Source: Mxb001 sp049317345
GTDB taxonomy: Bacteria; Actinomycetota; Actinomycetes; S36-B12
DNA length: 27,092 nucleotides
NCBI GenBank assembly: GCA_049317345.1
Contig: JBMOIL010000009.1
Span: 1 to 27,092, forward strand
Reading direction: 5' to 3'
Numbering within the stretch: the first letter of the stretch is position 1; every line of letters begins with the position of its first letter. A program made the position numbers and the translations under genes. Under the pieces are notes generated by a model. The model worked only from the letters and a program-made list of their open reading frames with translations, was not told the DNA's origin and ran no database searches. This document shows, in pieces, positions 9,986 through 17,298 of this stretch.

Positions 9986-10453
9986 TCAGAGTGAGAAGTC
10001 GGCGGGTCCACCCGCCGGAGGTGCCTGCACGGCACCGGGGAAGTGCACGCGGAAGGACACATTGCGCGCGCTTCCACCCTCATCGTCGCCGATGTAGGCG
10101 CGCACGACGTAGCCACCGGGGCGACTGAACTGCACTTCGCCGCTCACCGCGAGCACGCTGCGCAGATCCGCACCGGGAGTCGCGCCAGCGGGGCGGCCGG
10201 CCTCGACACTGCCCTCGACGGCAAAGAGCTGCTCGCCATCCTCGTGCTCCACGCTGATGGTGAGGGGGTAGTTGCGGTTGGTCTCGTTCCAACCGATCGT
10301 GATGCTCACGCCGATGCCGAGGTGGAGCATGCCGAGGTTGCCCTCACCATCGATCGGCTGCTCGAGGTCGGTCCACCCCGCGCCCTGGAGGTAGAGCAGG
10401 CCGTTGACGGCTTCAGCGTGGTGGGCGAGTGTCACGTATTCGATCTGCGGCAT
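9986..10453 (-). CDS. Small conserved protein, DUF6941-like
   Basis: 155 residues starting MPQIEYVTLAHHAEAVNGLL. The opening pattern (aliphatic run, then A-E-x-V-N-G-x-L-Y-x-x-G-x-G-W) resembles the DUF6941 family as I remember it, whose function is not known to me. The body is mostly predicted beta strand (IGVSITIGWNETNRNYPL, GYVVRAYIGDDEG), suggesting a small beta-sandwich, with a Pro/Gly-rich C-terminus. No signal peptide or membrane segment. It starts 14 nt after the aminotransferase stop on the same strand, so it is probably the last gene of the ribokinase operon. No functional link to ribose metabolism is evident. Confidence 0.6.
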   Translation of the reverse strand: MPQIEYVTLAHHAEAVNGLLYLQGAGWTDLEQPIDGEGNLGMLHLGIGVSITIGWNETNRNYPLTISVEHEDGEQLFAVEGSVEAGRPAGATPGADLRSVLAVSGEVQFSRPGGYVVRAYIGDDEGGSARNVSFRVHFPGAVQAPPAGGPADFSL

Positions 10454-10467
10454 CGGACCATGGTGCC

Positions 10468-11631
10468 CTATTGCAGGGCGGCAAGGCGGTCGAGGGCCTC
10501 GCGGAGCACCTCCGGGCGCTTGCAGTAGGCCCAGCGCAGGGAGCGCTCCCCGACCCCGGCGTGATCGCAGAACACCTGGAGCGGAATGGCGACGACCCCG
10601 GCTCGCTGAGGTAGGGCGCGCGCGGCGGTGAGTGCATCGGGGTAGTCCGAGAGCGGGCCCAGGTCGGTCGTGAGGAAGTAGGTCCCCTCGGACTCCACGC
10701 AGCTGAACCCGAGATCGCGCAGGCCGGCGGTGAGGATGTCGCGCTGCTCCTGAAGCCCGTGCCGGAAGTCGGCAAAGTAGGAATCGGGCATGCGCAGCGC
10801 ATGAGCGATCGCGTATTGGAAGGGCCCACCCGAGACGAAGGACAGGTGCTGGCGCACCGCGCGCACCGCGCGGATGAGATCGGTGGGCCCTGTCGCCCAC
10901 CCGACCTTCCAGCCGGTGAAGGAGAAGGACTTGCCCGCACTCCCGACGGTGACCGTCCGCTCCGCCATGCCGGGCAGCGTGGCGATGGGCACGTGGGGAT
11001 GCCCGTCGTACCACAGATGCTCGTAGGCCTCGTCCGAGATGACGATGAGGTCGCGCTCGATCGCGAGGTCAGCAATCGCCTGCAGTTCCTCGCGCGTGAA
11101 GACCACGCCGGTGGGGTTGTGGGGTGAGTTGAGAAGGAGCAGCCGAGTGCGGTCCGTGATCGCTGCTCGCAGGGCTTCGATGTCGGGTCGGAACGCTGGA
11201 GGCCGCAGCGGCACGCTCACGCGCGTGGCATTCGCCAGCGCGATGCCGACGGCGTAGATGTCGAACCACGGCTCGAAGACGACTACCTCGTCGCCGGCGT
11301 CGCACAGCGCGAGCAGCGCGGACTGGATGGCCTCCGACGCGCCCGTGGTGACGACGACATCCGTCACCGGATCGATCGACAGCCCGTAGAAGCGCTGCTG
11401 ATGCTCGGCGATGGCGGCCCGCAGATCGGGCAGGCCGTGCACGGGCGGGTATTGGTTGCCCTTGCCCTCGGCGATCGCAGCCCGCGCGACCATCTTGATC
11501 TCGTCGGGTCCGTCCGTGTCAGGGAAGCCCTGGCCGAGATTGATCGCCCCCGTCTCGGCGGCGATGGTCGACATCTCGCCGAAGATGGAGGTCGCGTAGG
11601 GCTCCATGCGCGGCACCAGGGTGCGCTTCAT
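10468..11631 (-). CDS. Class I/II PLP-dependent aminotransferase (DapC/methionine aminotransferase-like)
   Basis: Fold-type I aminotransferase of 387 residues. Visible landmarks: INLGQGFPD near residue 30, Gly-rich TTGASEAI (95-102), the LNSPHNPTG loop (167-175), VISDEAYEHLWYDG, and the Schiff-base lysine in GSAGKSFSFTGWKVGW (K234). The close spacing of GQGFPD and SPHNPTG and the actinobacterial background resemble the N-succinyldiaminopimelate aminotransferase (DapC, Rv0858c-like) and methionine or kynurenine aminotransferase subgroup; substrate cannot be decided from sequence. Its ATG lies one base after the rbsD stop (TGACATG), so it is translated from the ribokinase transcript, an unusual partner for ribose genes. 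Confidence 0.88.
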   Translation of the reverse strand: MKRTLVPRMEPYATSIFGEMSTIAAETGAINLGQGFPDTDGPDEIKMVARAAIAEGKGNQYPPVHGLPDLRAAIAEHQQRFYGLSIDPVTDVVVTTGASEAIQSALLALCDAGDEVVVFEPWFDIYAVGIALANATRVSVPLRPPAFRPDIEALRAAITDRTRLLLLNSPHNPTGVVFTREELQAIADLAIERDLIVISDEAYEHLWYDGHPHVPIATLPGMAERTVTVGSAGKSFSFTGWKVGWATGPTDLIRAVRAVRQHLSFVSGGPFQYAIAHALRMPDSYFADFRHGLQEQRDILTAGLRDLGFSCVESEGTYFLTTDLGPLSDYPDALTAARALPQRAGVVAIPLQVFCDHAGVGERSLRWAYCKRPEVLREALDRLAALQ

Positions 11632-11632
11632 G

Positions 11633-12010
11633 TCATCCCCAGCGCAGGATGACGTTGCTGTAGGGCACCGGGTCGCCGGTGTGCACGATGCCAAGGCAGC
11701 GCCCCACCTCCGCCTTGAAGTCGACGTGCGGGATCCACTCCACGGGCAGTTGGCCGAGGTGCGAGAGGTAGTCGGCTTGAGTAGCAGCGTCGACGTGCTG
11801 GCGGAACTCCTCGGCCATGACGACACTGCTGACCTCGTGCTCGGCGAGGATGAGGTCGACGAGGTCGGGGATGGTCGGCAGTCCGCGGCGCACGATGAGA
11901 TCGACGGTCTCGACGTCGGGGTACGTCGGGAACGGCGCGTCCAGCACCGCGATCGCATTGGCGTGCCGGAAGCGAGCGAGCAGCGAGGCGAGCTGCGGAT
12001 GCCAGATCAC
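11633..12010 (-). CDS. rbsD: D-ribose pyranase (RbsD/FucU family)
   Basis: 125 residues. Converts beta-D-ribopyranose to the furanose form that ribokinase can phosphorylate. Family landmarks: an N-terminal HPQLASLLARFRHAN segment with H16 in the place of the catalytic histidine, LDAPFP with D24 in the place of the catalytic aspartate, GLPTIPDLVDLIL, and the C-terminal VPYSNVILRWG that matches the RbsD SPYANIIL motif. The family's usual GHTD is RHAN here. The start is GTG at 12010, overlapping the ribokinase stop by 4 nt (GTGA), preceded by GGAGGA. The coupling to ribokinase strongly supports the ribose assignment over fucose mutarotase. Confidence 0.88.
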   Translation of the reverse strand: MIWHPQLASLLARFRHANAIAVLDAPFPTYPDVETVDLIVRRGLPTIPDLVDLILAEHEVSSVVMAEEFRQHVDAATQADYLSHLGQLPVEWIPHVDFKAEVGRCLGIVHTGDPVPYSNVILRWG

Positions 12011-12927
12011 GTGTCCTCCACTAGTCGTTGGATGGCGTCTGCTGTGGGCAGGGAAGGAGCCGCGCCCGGGATGGTGGTGGCGAGCGCCCCGGCGGCACTC
12101 GCACGGCGCAGCGCCAACTCCCAGGGCAGGTCCTCCGCCAGGGATGCGGCGAGCACTCCACAGAACGCGTCGCCAGCGGCCACCGTGTCGATGGCCGTGA
12201 CGGGATAGGCCGGCGTATGGCCCTCACCCTCAGGCGTCGACCAGACGGCACCCTCTGCGCCGAGCGTGACGATCGCGCTGCCCGCACCGAGATCGCGGAG
12301 TGCGCGCGCAGCGGCGTACGCCGAGTCGATGCCGTCGACGGTGCGGCCGGTGATCAGGCTCGCCTCATGCTCATTAGCGATGACGATGTCGGTGACTTCG
12401 AGGATGCCCTCAGGGAGACCGTCCGGGGGCACGGGTGCGGTGTTGAGCATGGTGCGCATGCCGGCGGAGTGCGCCGCACGAAGCGCGCCGAGCACAGCGA
12501 CAGGGGGCACCTCGAGCGGTGCGAGCGCGATACGCGCGGGCGCGAGCCGCTGCACCTGCGCGGACGTGTAGTCAGAAGTGAGCCACCCGTTAGCGCCGGG
12601 GACCACCACGATCCGATTCGCGCCGCTCGCGTCGACCTCAATGAGTGCCGTGCCACTCGGACCTTCGACATCGGCGACGGCGGAGAGGTCGAGTCCCTCC
12701 GCGCCGAGCTCCGCGCGCATCCAGGCACCGCCATCGTCGGTGCCGACAGCGCCGACGAGCGCGACATCACCACCCGCTCGGGCCGCTGCGAGGGCTTGAT
12801 TGAGCCCCTTGCCGCCCAGGTGGCGCTCGAGGGCATGGCCCGTCACGGTCTCGCCGGTGCTCGGCATCCGGGCAACACGCACGACGAGATCGACGTTGAG
12901 ACTGCCGATACAGGCGACCGTAGGCAC
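12007..12927 (-). CDS. rbsK: Ribokinase (PfkB family)
   Basis: Phosphorylates D-ribose to ribose 5-phosphate. The 306-residue product has PfkB signature 1 as GGKGLNQALAAARAGG (near residues 38-53; the usual GGKGANQA has Leu for Ala here) and signature 2 as DTVAAGDAFCGVLAA with the catalytic Asp253. SLNVDLVVRV at the N-terminus is typical. GTG at 12927 is chosen because TAGCCT stands 7 nt upstream, giving a leaderless start. An in-frame ATG at 12960 would overlap the divergent xylulokinase start. First gene of an operon with rbsD, an aminotransferase and a DUF6941-like gene. It makes the substrate interconverted by the nearby rpiB product. Confidence 0.9.
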   Translation of the reverse strand: MPTVACIGSLNVDLVVRVARMPSTGETVTGHALERHLGGKGLNQALAAARAGGDVALVGAVGTDDGGAWMRAELGAEGLDLSAVADVEGPSGTALIEVDASGANRIVVVPGANGWLTSDYTSAQVQRLAPARIALAPLEVPPVAVLGALRAAHSAGMRTMLNTAPVPPDGLPEGILEVTDIVIANEHEASLITGRTVDGIDSAYAAARALRDLGAGSAIVTLGAEGAVWSTPEGEGHTPAYPVTAIDTVAAGDAFCGVLAASLAEDLPWELALRRASAAGALATTIPGAAPSLPTADAIQRLVEDT

Positions 12928-12934
12928 GGGAGCG

Positions 12935-12952
12935 AGGCTAGCGCGGCAGGAT
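12935..12952. promoter_or_regulatory. Divergent leaderless -10 boxes for rbsK and xylB
   Basis: On the minus strand TAGCCT (12940-12935) lies 7 nt before the rbsK GTG. On the plus strand CAGGAT (12947-12952) lies 6 nt before the xylB ATG at 12959. The whole divergent gap is 31 nt, so both -35 regions would fall in or near the opposite gene. No ribosome binding site is visible for rbsK, which fits a leaderless mRNA. Confidence 0.5.
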
Positions 12953-12958
12953 GTGCCC

Positions 12959-14392
12959 ATGCGTCGCGTCGTCGGGATCGACCTGGGCACCCAGTCGGTG
13001 AAGGTGGCTGTCGTCGACCCGGGCGGGGACCTCATCTCCTCAGCGGTGCGCCCCTACGCCGTCGACTCGGTGCGGCCGGGATGGGCCGAGACGGATCCGC
13101 AGGCCTGGCTCACCGCGGCGCTCGATGCGGCGCGTGAAGCGCTCGCGGGAGCGGATGCGCCTCCCGAGGCGATCGGCTTGAGCGGGCAGATGCACGGCGT
13201 CGTGCTCTGCGAGGCCGACGGCACCCCCGTGCGCCCGGCCGTCATCTGGGCGGACACGCGCAGCGCTGCGGAGGCACGCCGCATCGCTGAGACTCTGGGG
13301 GACGCCGAACTCGCGCGCCTCGGCTCCGCACCCTTCCCCGGATTCGCCGGGGTGACCCTCGCGTGGATCGCTGCGCATGAGCCGGAGGCCCTGGCTCGTG
13401 CACGCTGGGCACTCCAGGCCAAGGACTGGTTGCGCATGCAGCTCACGGGTGAGGTCGCGACCGACCCGTCCGATGCCAGCGGCACGCTCCTCTACGACCT
13501 CGTCGCAGGCGCCTGGAGTCCTGCGGCGATGCAGGCATGCGGGGTGCGCCCGGATCTCCTCGCACCCGTCATCGCTTCGGACGCGATTGCGGGCACGGTG
13601 ACGCGCGTGGATTCACCGCTGGTGGGGCTGCCGGTGGCCACCGGCGGTGCCGATGCGGCCTGCGGCATCCATGGGCTCGGACTCGGACCCGGCGCGGGTG
13701 CTTTGGCGCTGGGCACGGGCGCGCAACTGAGCAGTGTCATCGCGAGCCCCGACCCTGACGTGACGTTGCGCACGCACACCTTCGCTGCCGTCGGCCCGAT
13801 CGGCTCGGCCTACTACCGGCTCGCTGCCGTGCAAAGTGGTGGTCTTGCGCTGGAGCGTGCGCTCGCGTGGTTGGGGGCGAGTGTCGATGATGCCCAGGCA
13901 GCGCTCGCGTCGGGCATCCGAGCGGACGACCCGATCTTCCTGCCGTTCGTCGCGGGTGAGCGCAGTCCCTATCTCGATCCGGGCCTGCGCGCATCGTGGC
14001 AGGGACTGTCGCTTGCGACGACGCGCGAGGCCATGCTGCGCTCGGTGCTTGAGGGGATGGCCTACGCCGTGTCCGCCGCCTATGCCGCCATCGTCGAGTC
14101 GGGGGCATCGCCCGCCGCTCCGCTCACGACACTCGGGGGTGGGAGCCGCGATGCGGCTTACGTCGCGCTGCTCGCCGATGCCCTGGGCATCGCGCTACGC
14201 CCGTCCTCGGTCGCCGACGCGACGGTCGTCGGAGCGACGCGCCTGGCGATGTCGGCGCTGGGCGAGGAGATGCCGCCCGTCGCCATCGCGACGCGTGACA
14301 TCGTGGAGCCAGAGGACGGCCGGATCGTCACCGAGCGACAGGAGCGCTGGCGGCGAGCGGTCGCGAGGGAGCGAGGGAGTGAGACTGGATGA
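12959..14392 (+). CDS. xylB: Xylulokinase (FGGY family)
   Basis: Phosphorylates D-xylulose to xylulose 5-phosphate for the pentose phosphate pathway. The 477-residue product has the FGGY N-terminal ATPase motif VVGIDLGTQSVKVAVVD, the xylulokinase-type GLSGQMHGVV (residues 73-82), VIWADTRSAAEA, and catalytic Asp232 in GGADAACG, matching the position I recall for E. coli XylB (Asp233). The C-terminal domain has LGGGSRDAAYVALLADALG. ATG at 12959 begins right at the conserved motif. A long upstream extension of the frame is antisense to ribokinase and is not used. The stop overlaps the rpiB start (ATGA). Other FGGY kinases are possible but the QMHG motif favours xylulose. Confidence 0.88.
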   Translation: MRRVVGIDLGTQSVKVAVVDPGGDLISSAVRPYAVDSVRPGWAETDPQAWLTAALDAAREALAGADAPPEAIGLSGQMHGVVLCEADGTPVRPAVIWADTRSAAEARRIAETLGDAELARLGSAPFPGFAGVTLAWIAAHEPEALARARWALQAKDWLRMQLTGEVATDPSDASGTLLYDLVAGAWSPAAMQACGVRPDLLAPVIASDAIAGTVTRVDSPLVGLPVATGGADAACGIHGLGLGPGAGALALGTGAQLSSVIASPDPDVTLRTHTFAAVGPIGSAYYRLAAVQSGGLALERALAWLGASVDDAQAALASGIRADDPIFLPFVAGERSPYLDPGLRASWQGLSLATTREAMLRSVLEGMAYAVSAAYAAIVESGASPAAPLTTLGGGSRDAAYVALLADALGIALRPSSVADATVVGATRLAMSALGEEMPPVAIATRDIVEPEDGRIVTERQERWRRAVARERGSETG

Positions 14393-14835
14393 GAATCGCT
14401 ATTGGCAGCGATCACGCGGGCTTCGAGTTGAAGGAGGCGCTGCGCCAGTGGTTGCGTGCAGCCGGACATGAGGTCATCGACGTCGGCACCGACTCCGATG
14501 CCTCCTGCGACTACCCCGTCTTCGGTGCCGCCGTCGCGCGCGAGGTCGCCGCGGGCGATGTCGATCGCGGTGTCGCGGTGTGCGGCAGCGGTTTGGGCAT
14601 CTGCATGGCTGCCAACAAGATCCCCGGTGTGCGCGCCGCCGTCTTGCGCACGGCCGAGGATGCCGAGTTGAGTCGCCGCCACAACGACGCCAATGTCGCC
14701 TGTTTCGGTGGACGGGTCACCGCTGTCGCGGAGGCAGAGCATGCTCTCGATGTGTTCCTCGGAACCTCATTCGACGGCGGCCGCCATGAGGGTCGGGTAG
14801 ACCTGCTTGCCGAGTTGGATGCTGAGGGCCGCTGA
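14389..14835 (+). CDS. rpiB: Ribose-5-phosphate isomerase B
   Basis: Interconverts ribose 5-phosphate and ribulose 5-phosphate, linking rbsK and xylB products. The 148-residue product has the RpiB opening MRIAIGSDHAGFELKE, DVGTDSDASCDYP, the anion-hole loop CGSGLGICMAANK with Cys65, and LSRRHNDANVACFGGR. Cys65 corresponds to the E. coli RpiB catalytic Cys66. As I recall, M. tuberculosis RpiB has Gly there and uses a Glu, so this copy is of the Cys type. Starts by 4-nt overlap with xylB. An allose- or galactose-type isomerase is a less likely alternative. Confidence 0.92.
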   Translation: MRIAIGSDHAGFELKEALRQWLRAAGHEVIDVGTDSDASCDYPVFGAAVAREVAAGDVDRGVAVCGSGLGICMAANKIPGVRAAVLRTAEDAELSRRHNDANVACFGGRVTAVAEAEHALDVFLGTSFDGGRHEGRVDLLAELDAEGR

Positions 14836-14851
14836 CGCTCGGACGGTTGCG

Positions 14852-15820
14852 TCAGGGGATGTCGACGAGCACTTTGGCCGGCGTCCGCGACTGCACGGCA
14901 TCGTGAGCCGCCGCGATGTCGGCCAGTGAGAATCGCACGACCGGTAGGGGAGTGAGGTCCCCGGCCGCGAGTCCGGCTGTGACCTCGGCTACGCCGGCCG
15001 CCAGGAGCGCGGGCGGGAAGCCGTAGACGAGGGCGAACCGCAGCGTCGCATTGCGCGTCATGAGAGTGCGCACGGGAAGGGCAGGATCGGCAGCGTCGGC
15101 CGCGTAGGTGACGATGACGCCGCCAGGGACGATGACGGCCAGGTCGAGGTCGAGGTTGCGGGTGAGATCGACCTCGATGATCCGATCCACGCCTGCGCGA
15201 GCCGCTGAGCGGATGGCCTCAACGGCGCCCGCGGCTGTGTAGTCCACGACGACGTGGGCACCGGCCTCAGCGGCGATCTCCCCCTTGGCCTCGCTGCTCA
15301 CCGTGGCGACGACATGCGCACCGGCACGCCGTGCCAGTTGGATCGCTGCGTGACCGACCGCACCGGCGCCGCCCTGCACCAGCACGGTCTGGCCGTCCAG
15401 CGGGCCATCCGTGAAGAGGCAGCCGTATGCCGTGAGATACGGAATACCGAGGGCCGCAGCCTGGTCGATGCTGATGCCGTCGGGGATGGGCACCGCTTGC
15501 CGCGTGGGGACAACGGTGAACTGCGCCGCCGTGCCGTACTGGCGCTGGAATGCTGCGTGGTAGACCCACACACGCTCGCCGATGCGTCCGATGTCGACGC
15601 CGGGTCCTACGGCCTCGATGACGCCAGCCCCGTCCTGACCCGGCACCTGCACATCAAAATCCATGGGAGCCGCGTGGGCGCGGGACTTCCAGTCCGTGGG
15701 GTTGACCGCCGCGACATGCAGTCGCACGCGTACCTCGCCGACACCGGGTCCGGGCGTGCCGATCTCGTCGACCGTGAGGACGTCGGAGTTGCCCCGTTGC
15801 GAGTAGTAGGCCGCCAGCAT
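14852..15820 (-). CDS. NADPH:quinone reductase-like zinc-independent alcohol dehydrogenase
   Basis: Medium-chain dehydrogenase/reductase of 322 residues, quinone oxidoreductase subgroup. It has the GroES-like N-terminal domain (AAVNPTDWKSR, PGQDGAGVIEAVGPGV) and a Rossmann domain with the QOR-type nucleotide motif VLVQGGAGAVGHAAIQLARRAGA, and no zinc-binding cysteine set. The likely reaction is NADPH-dependent reduction of a quinone or enone; the true substrate is unknown. ATG at 15820 is preceded by TAGGCT at 6 nt, a leaderless start. It lies 19 nt after the protease gene on the same strand and could also be read through from it. Converges with rpiB, 16 nt apart. Confidence 0.86.
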   Translation of the reverse strand: MLAAYYSQRGNSDVLTVDEIGTPGPGVGEVRVRLHVAAVNPTDWKSRAHAAPMDFDVQVPGQDGAGVIEAVGPGVDIGRIGERVWVYHAAFQRQYGTAAQFTVVPTRQAVPIPDGISIDQAAALGIPYLTAYGCLFTDGPLDGQTVLVQGGAGAVGHAAIQLARRAGAHVVATVSSEAKGEIAAEAGAHVVVDYTAAGAVEAIRSAARAGVDRIIEVDLTRNLDLDLAVIVPGGVIVTYAADAADPALPVRTLMTRNATLRFALVYGFPPALLAAGVAEVTAGLAAGDLTPLPVVRFSLADIAAAHDAVQSRTPAKVLVDIP

Positions 15821-15826
15821 GGCGTG

Positions 15827-15832
15827 AGCCTA
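15827..15832 (-). promoter_or_regulatory. Leaderless -10 box TAGGCT for the oxidoreductase
   Basis: On the minus strand TAGGCT is followed by CACGCC and then the ATG at 15820, so transcription should start at the initiation codon. It occupies the 19-nt gap to the upstream protease gene. Confidence 0.55.
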
Positions 15833-15839
15833 GTGGGCG

Positions 15840-17297
15840 CTACCGCGCTTTGAGGCGGACCTGCTCAGACTGCTTCGAGCCATACTCATTCATCACGATG
15901 GCCACGCACGTGTACGTCGTGCCGCGGCGCAGCCCGGATACGAGCGCGAGGCCGTTGGAGACGATGGGCGCGTAGCGGGTGCGGTGAGCACTCGCTGAGC
16001 ATTGCACCCGCTTGCGGATGAGGGGTGAGCCGTTGCCACTGATGTTGCTGACGACGAAGCCGGCGTAGCCTCCGCGCTCCACCTCGGTCGTCACGATGCG
16101 CGGCTTGGCCGGGAGCCCGGCTGGCGTGACCACGCGCTCGTCGCTTGGTGCCGAGGGATTGCCTCCTGCAATGGCGATCGCCGATACCGCGTAAGGGATG
16201 CCCGGCGTGAGGTCGGAGATGGTGCATTGCGTGGTCGCCGGCCGCGGCGGGGCTGCTGCTGAGCATGAGGTGATGCGCCCACCGGGATCACGAGCGGAGA
16301 TCGAGTATTCGTCCGGCTGGAGTCCGCCGTTGGCGGGCGCGACGGTAATCGTCATGCTCGTCGAAGTCGTGGTGACGTCAGTAATGCGTGGTGCCAGGGG
16401 CGTGTCGGTCGGCTCGGGCGCGAAAGGCACGCCCGCATCCATGAGGAAGCGGGTGAAGGCCGAGACCCGCGCGTAGACACCGGCGCCCTGGCGGGTGGCG
16501 CACTGATCGAGGCCCCAGCTCACCACGCCGATGAGGCGGCGTTCCGCGCCGAGCCCACCGACGAGGGGACCACCGGAGTCGCCAACGCAACTATCGACGA
16601 TCTCGCCGCTGCGCACCCCCTCTGCGCAGAGCATGACGCGGGCATCGACGGAATCGGGTCCGTAGCCGCGGAACGTCACACCGTCGATGGTGAAGGAATC
16701 GCCGCCTCCGCACGAGTCCGTGGGGAAGACGACGACTTGACCGATGCGGTAGACGGAGGTGAAGCGCCACGGCTCGCGCTGATTGGTCGCACCCCAGCCG
16801 GCGACGGTCGCGGGCGCGCGCGGTGCCGTGAGCGTCCCCGCCTCCTCGGCGGTTGCGGGCGTGAGGGTGGGTACGCCGAGGAGCGGCTCCTTCAGGGTGA
16901 GCACGGCGATGTCGTTGGCCTGCGTCACGGAGCTGTATCGCGGATCGACCTTGATCGCAGACACCTCGACGACGCGCCCCGACTCACTAGAGAGATCACC
17001 GTCAGAGAATGACCCGACGACCAGATCGCGCGCGGCGCTGTTGGACACGCAGTGGGCCGCGGTGATCACGCGAGTGGTGGACGCCAGGGTTCCTCCGCAG
17101 AACTGCGCCCGGTCCATGCCGAGTGCCTGATAGCGCGAGCGGTCGCCCAGGGCGACCAGGAAGCCGAAGTCCTCCGATGGTCCCGGCTCGCCGTTGACCA
17201 CGCGAGGGCTGACATCGGGTGCTGCCTGTGCGGGAGCGGGGAGCCCGGCCAGGAGAGCGACAGCCATGAGTACGCCCGCAGGCGCGAGTCGATGCAT
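15840..17297 (-). CDS. Secreted trypsin-like serine protease with FnIII-like tail, paralogue 2
   Basis: The 485-residue product has a Sec signal peptide (cleavage likely after AQA, residue 25), a short propeptide and a trypsin-type activation site PRVVNG. The S1 domain has H82 (ITAAHC), D129 (NDIAVLTL) and S241 (CVGDSGGP). Asp235, six residues before the catalytic Ser, is at the S1-pocket position that gives Lys/Arg specificity. Six visible Cys in the protease domain suggest disulfides. After residue 300 follow two fibronectin-III-like beta domains (PLAPRITDVTTTSTSMTITV; KPRIVTTEVERGG). ATG at 17297 lies one base after the stop of the upstream paralogue (TGACATG). Frame-compatible starts further upstream lie inside that gene and lack a signal peptide. 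Confidence 0.9.
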   Translation of the reverse strand: MHRLAPAGVLMAVALLAGLPAPAQAAPDVSPRVVNGEPGPSEDFGFLVALGDRSRYQALGMDRAQFCGGTLASTTRVITAAHCVSNSAARDLVVGSFSDGDLSSESGRVVEVSAIKVDPRYSSVTQANDIAVLTLKEPLLGVPTLTPATAEEAGTLTAPRAPATVAGWGATNQREPWRFTSVYRIGQVVVFPTDSCGGGDSFTIDGVTFRGYGPDSVDARVMLCAEGVRSGEIVDSCVGDSGGPLVGGLGAERRLIGVVSWGLDQCATRQGAGVYARVSAFTRFLMDAGVPFAPEPTDTPLAPRITDVTTTSTSMTITVAPANGGLQPDEYSISARDPGGRITSCSAAAPPRPATTQCTISDLTPGIPYAVSAIAIAGGNPSAPSDERVVTPAGLPAKPRIVTTEVERGGYAGFVVSNISGNGSPLIRKRVQCSASAHRTRYAPIVSNGLALVSGLRRGTTYTCVAIVMNEYGSKQSEQVRLKAR

Positions 17298-17298
17298 G

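Noticed and set aside
12028..13137. A 369-codon plus-strand frame opposite ribokinase
   Set aside because: It is antisense to rbsK and runs into xylB. The protein is Arg/Gly/Ala-rich with no family motif.
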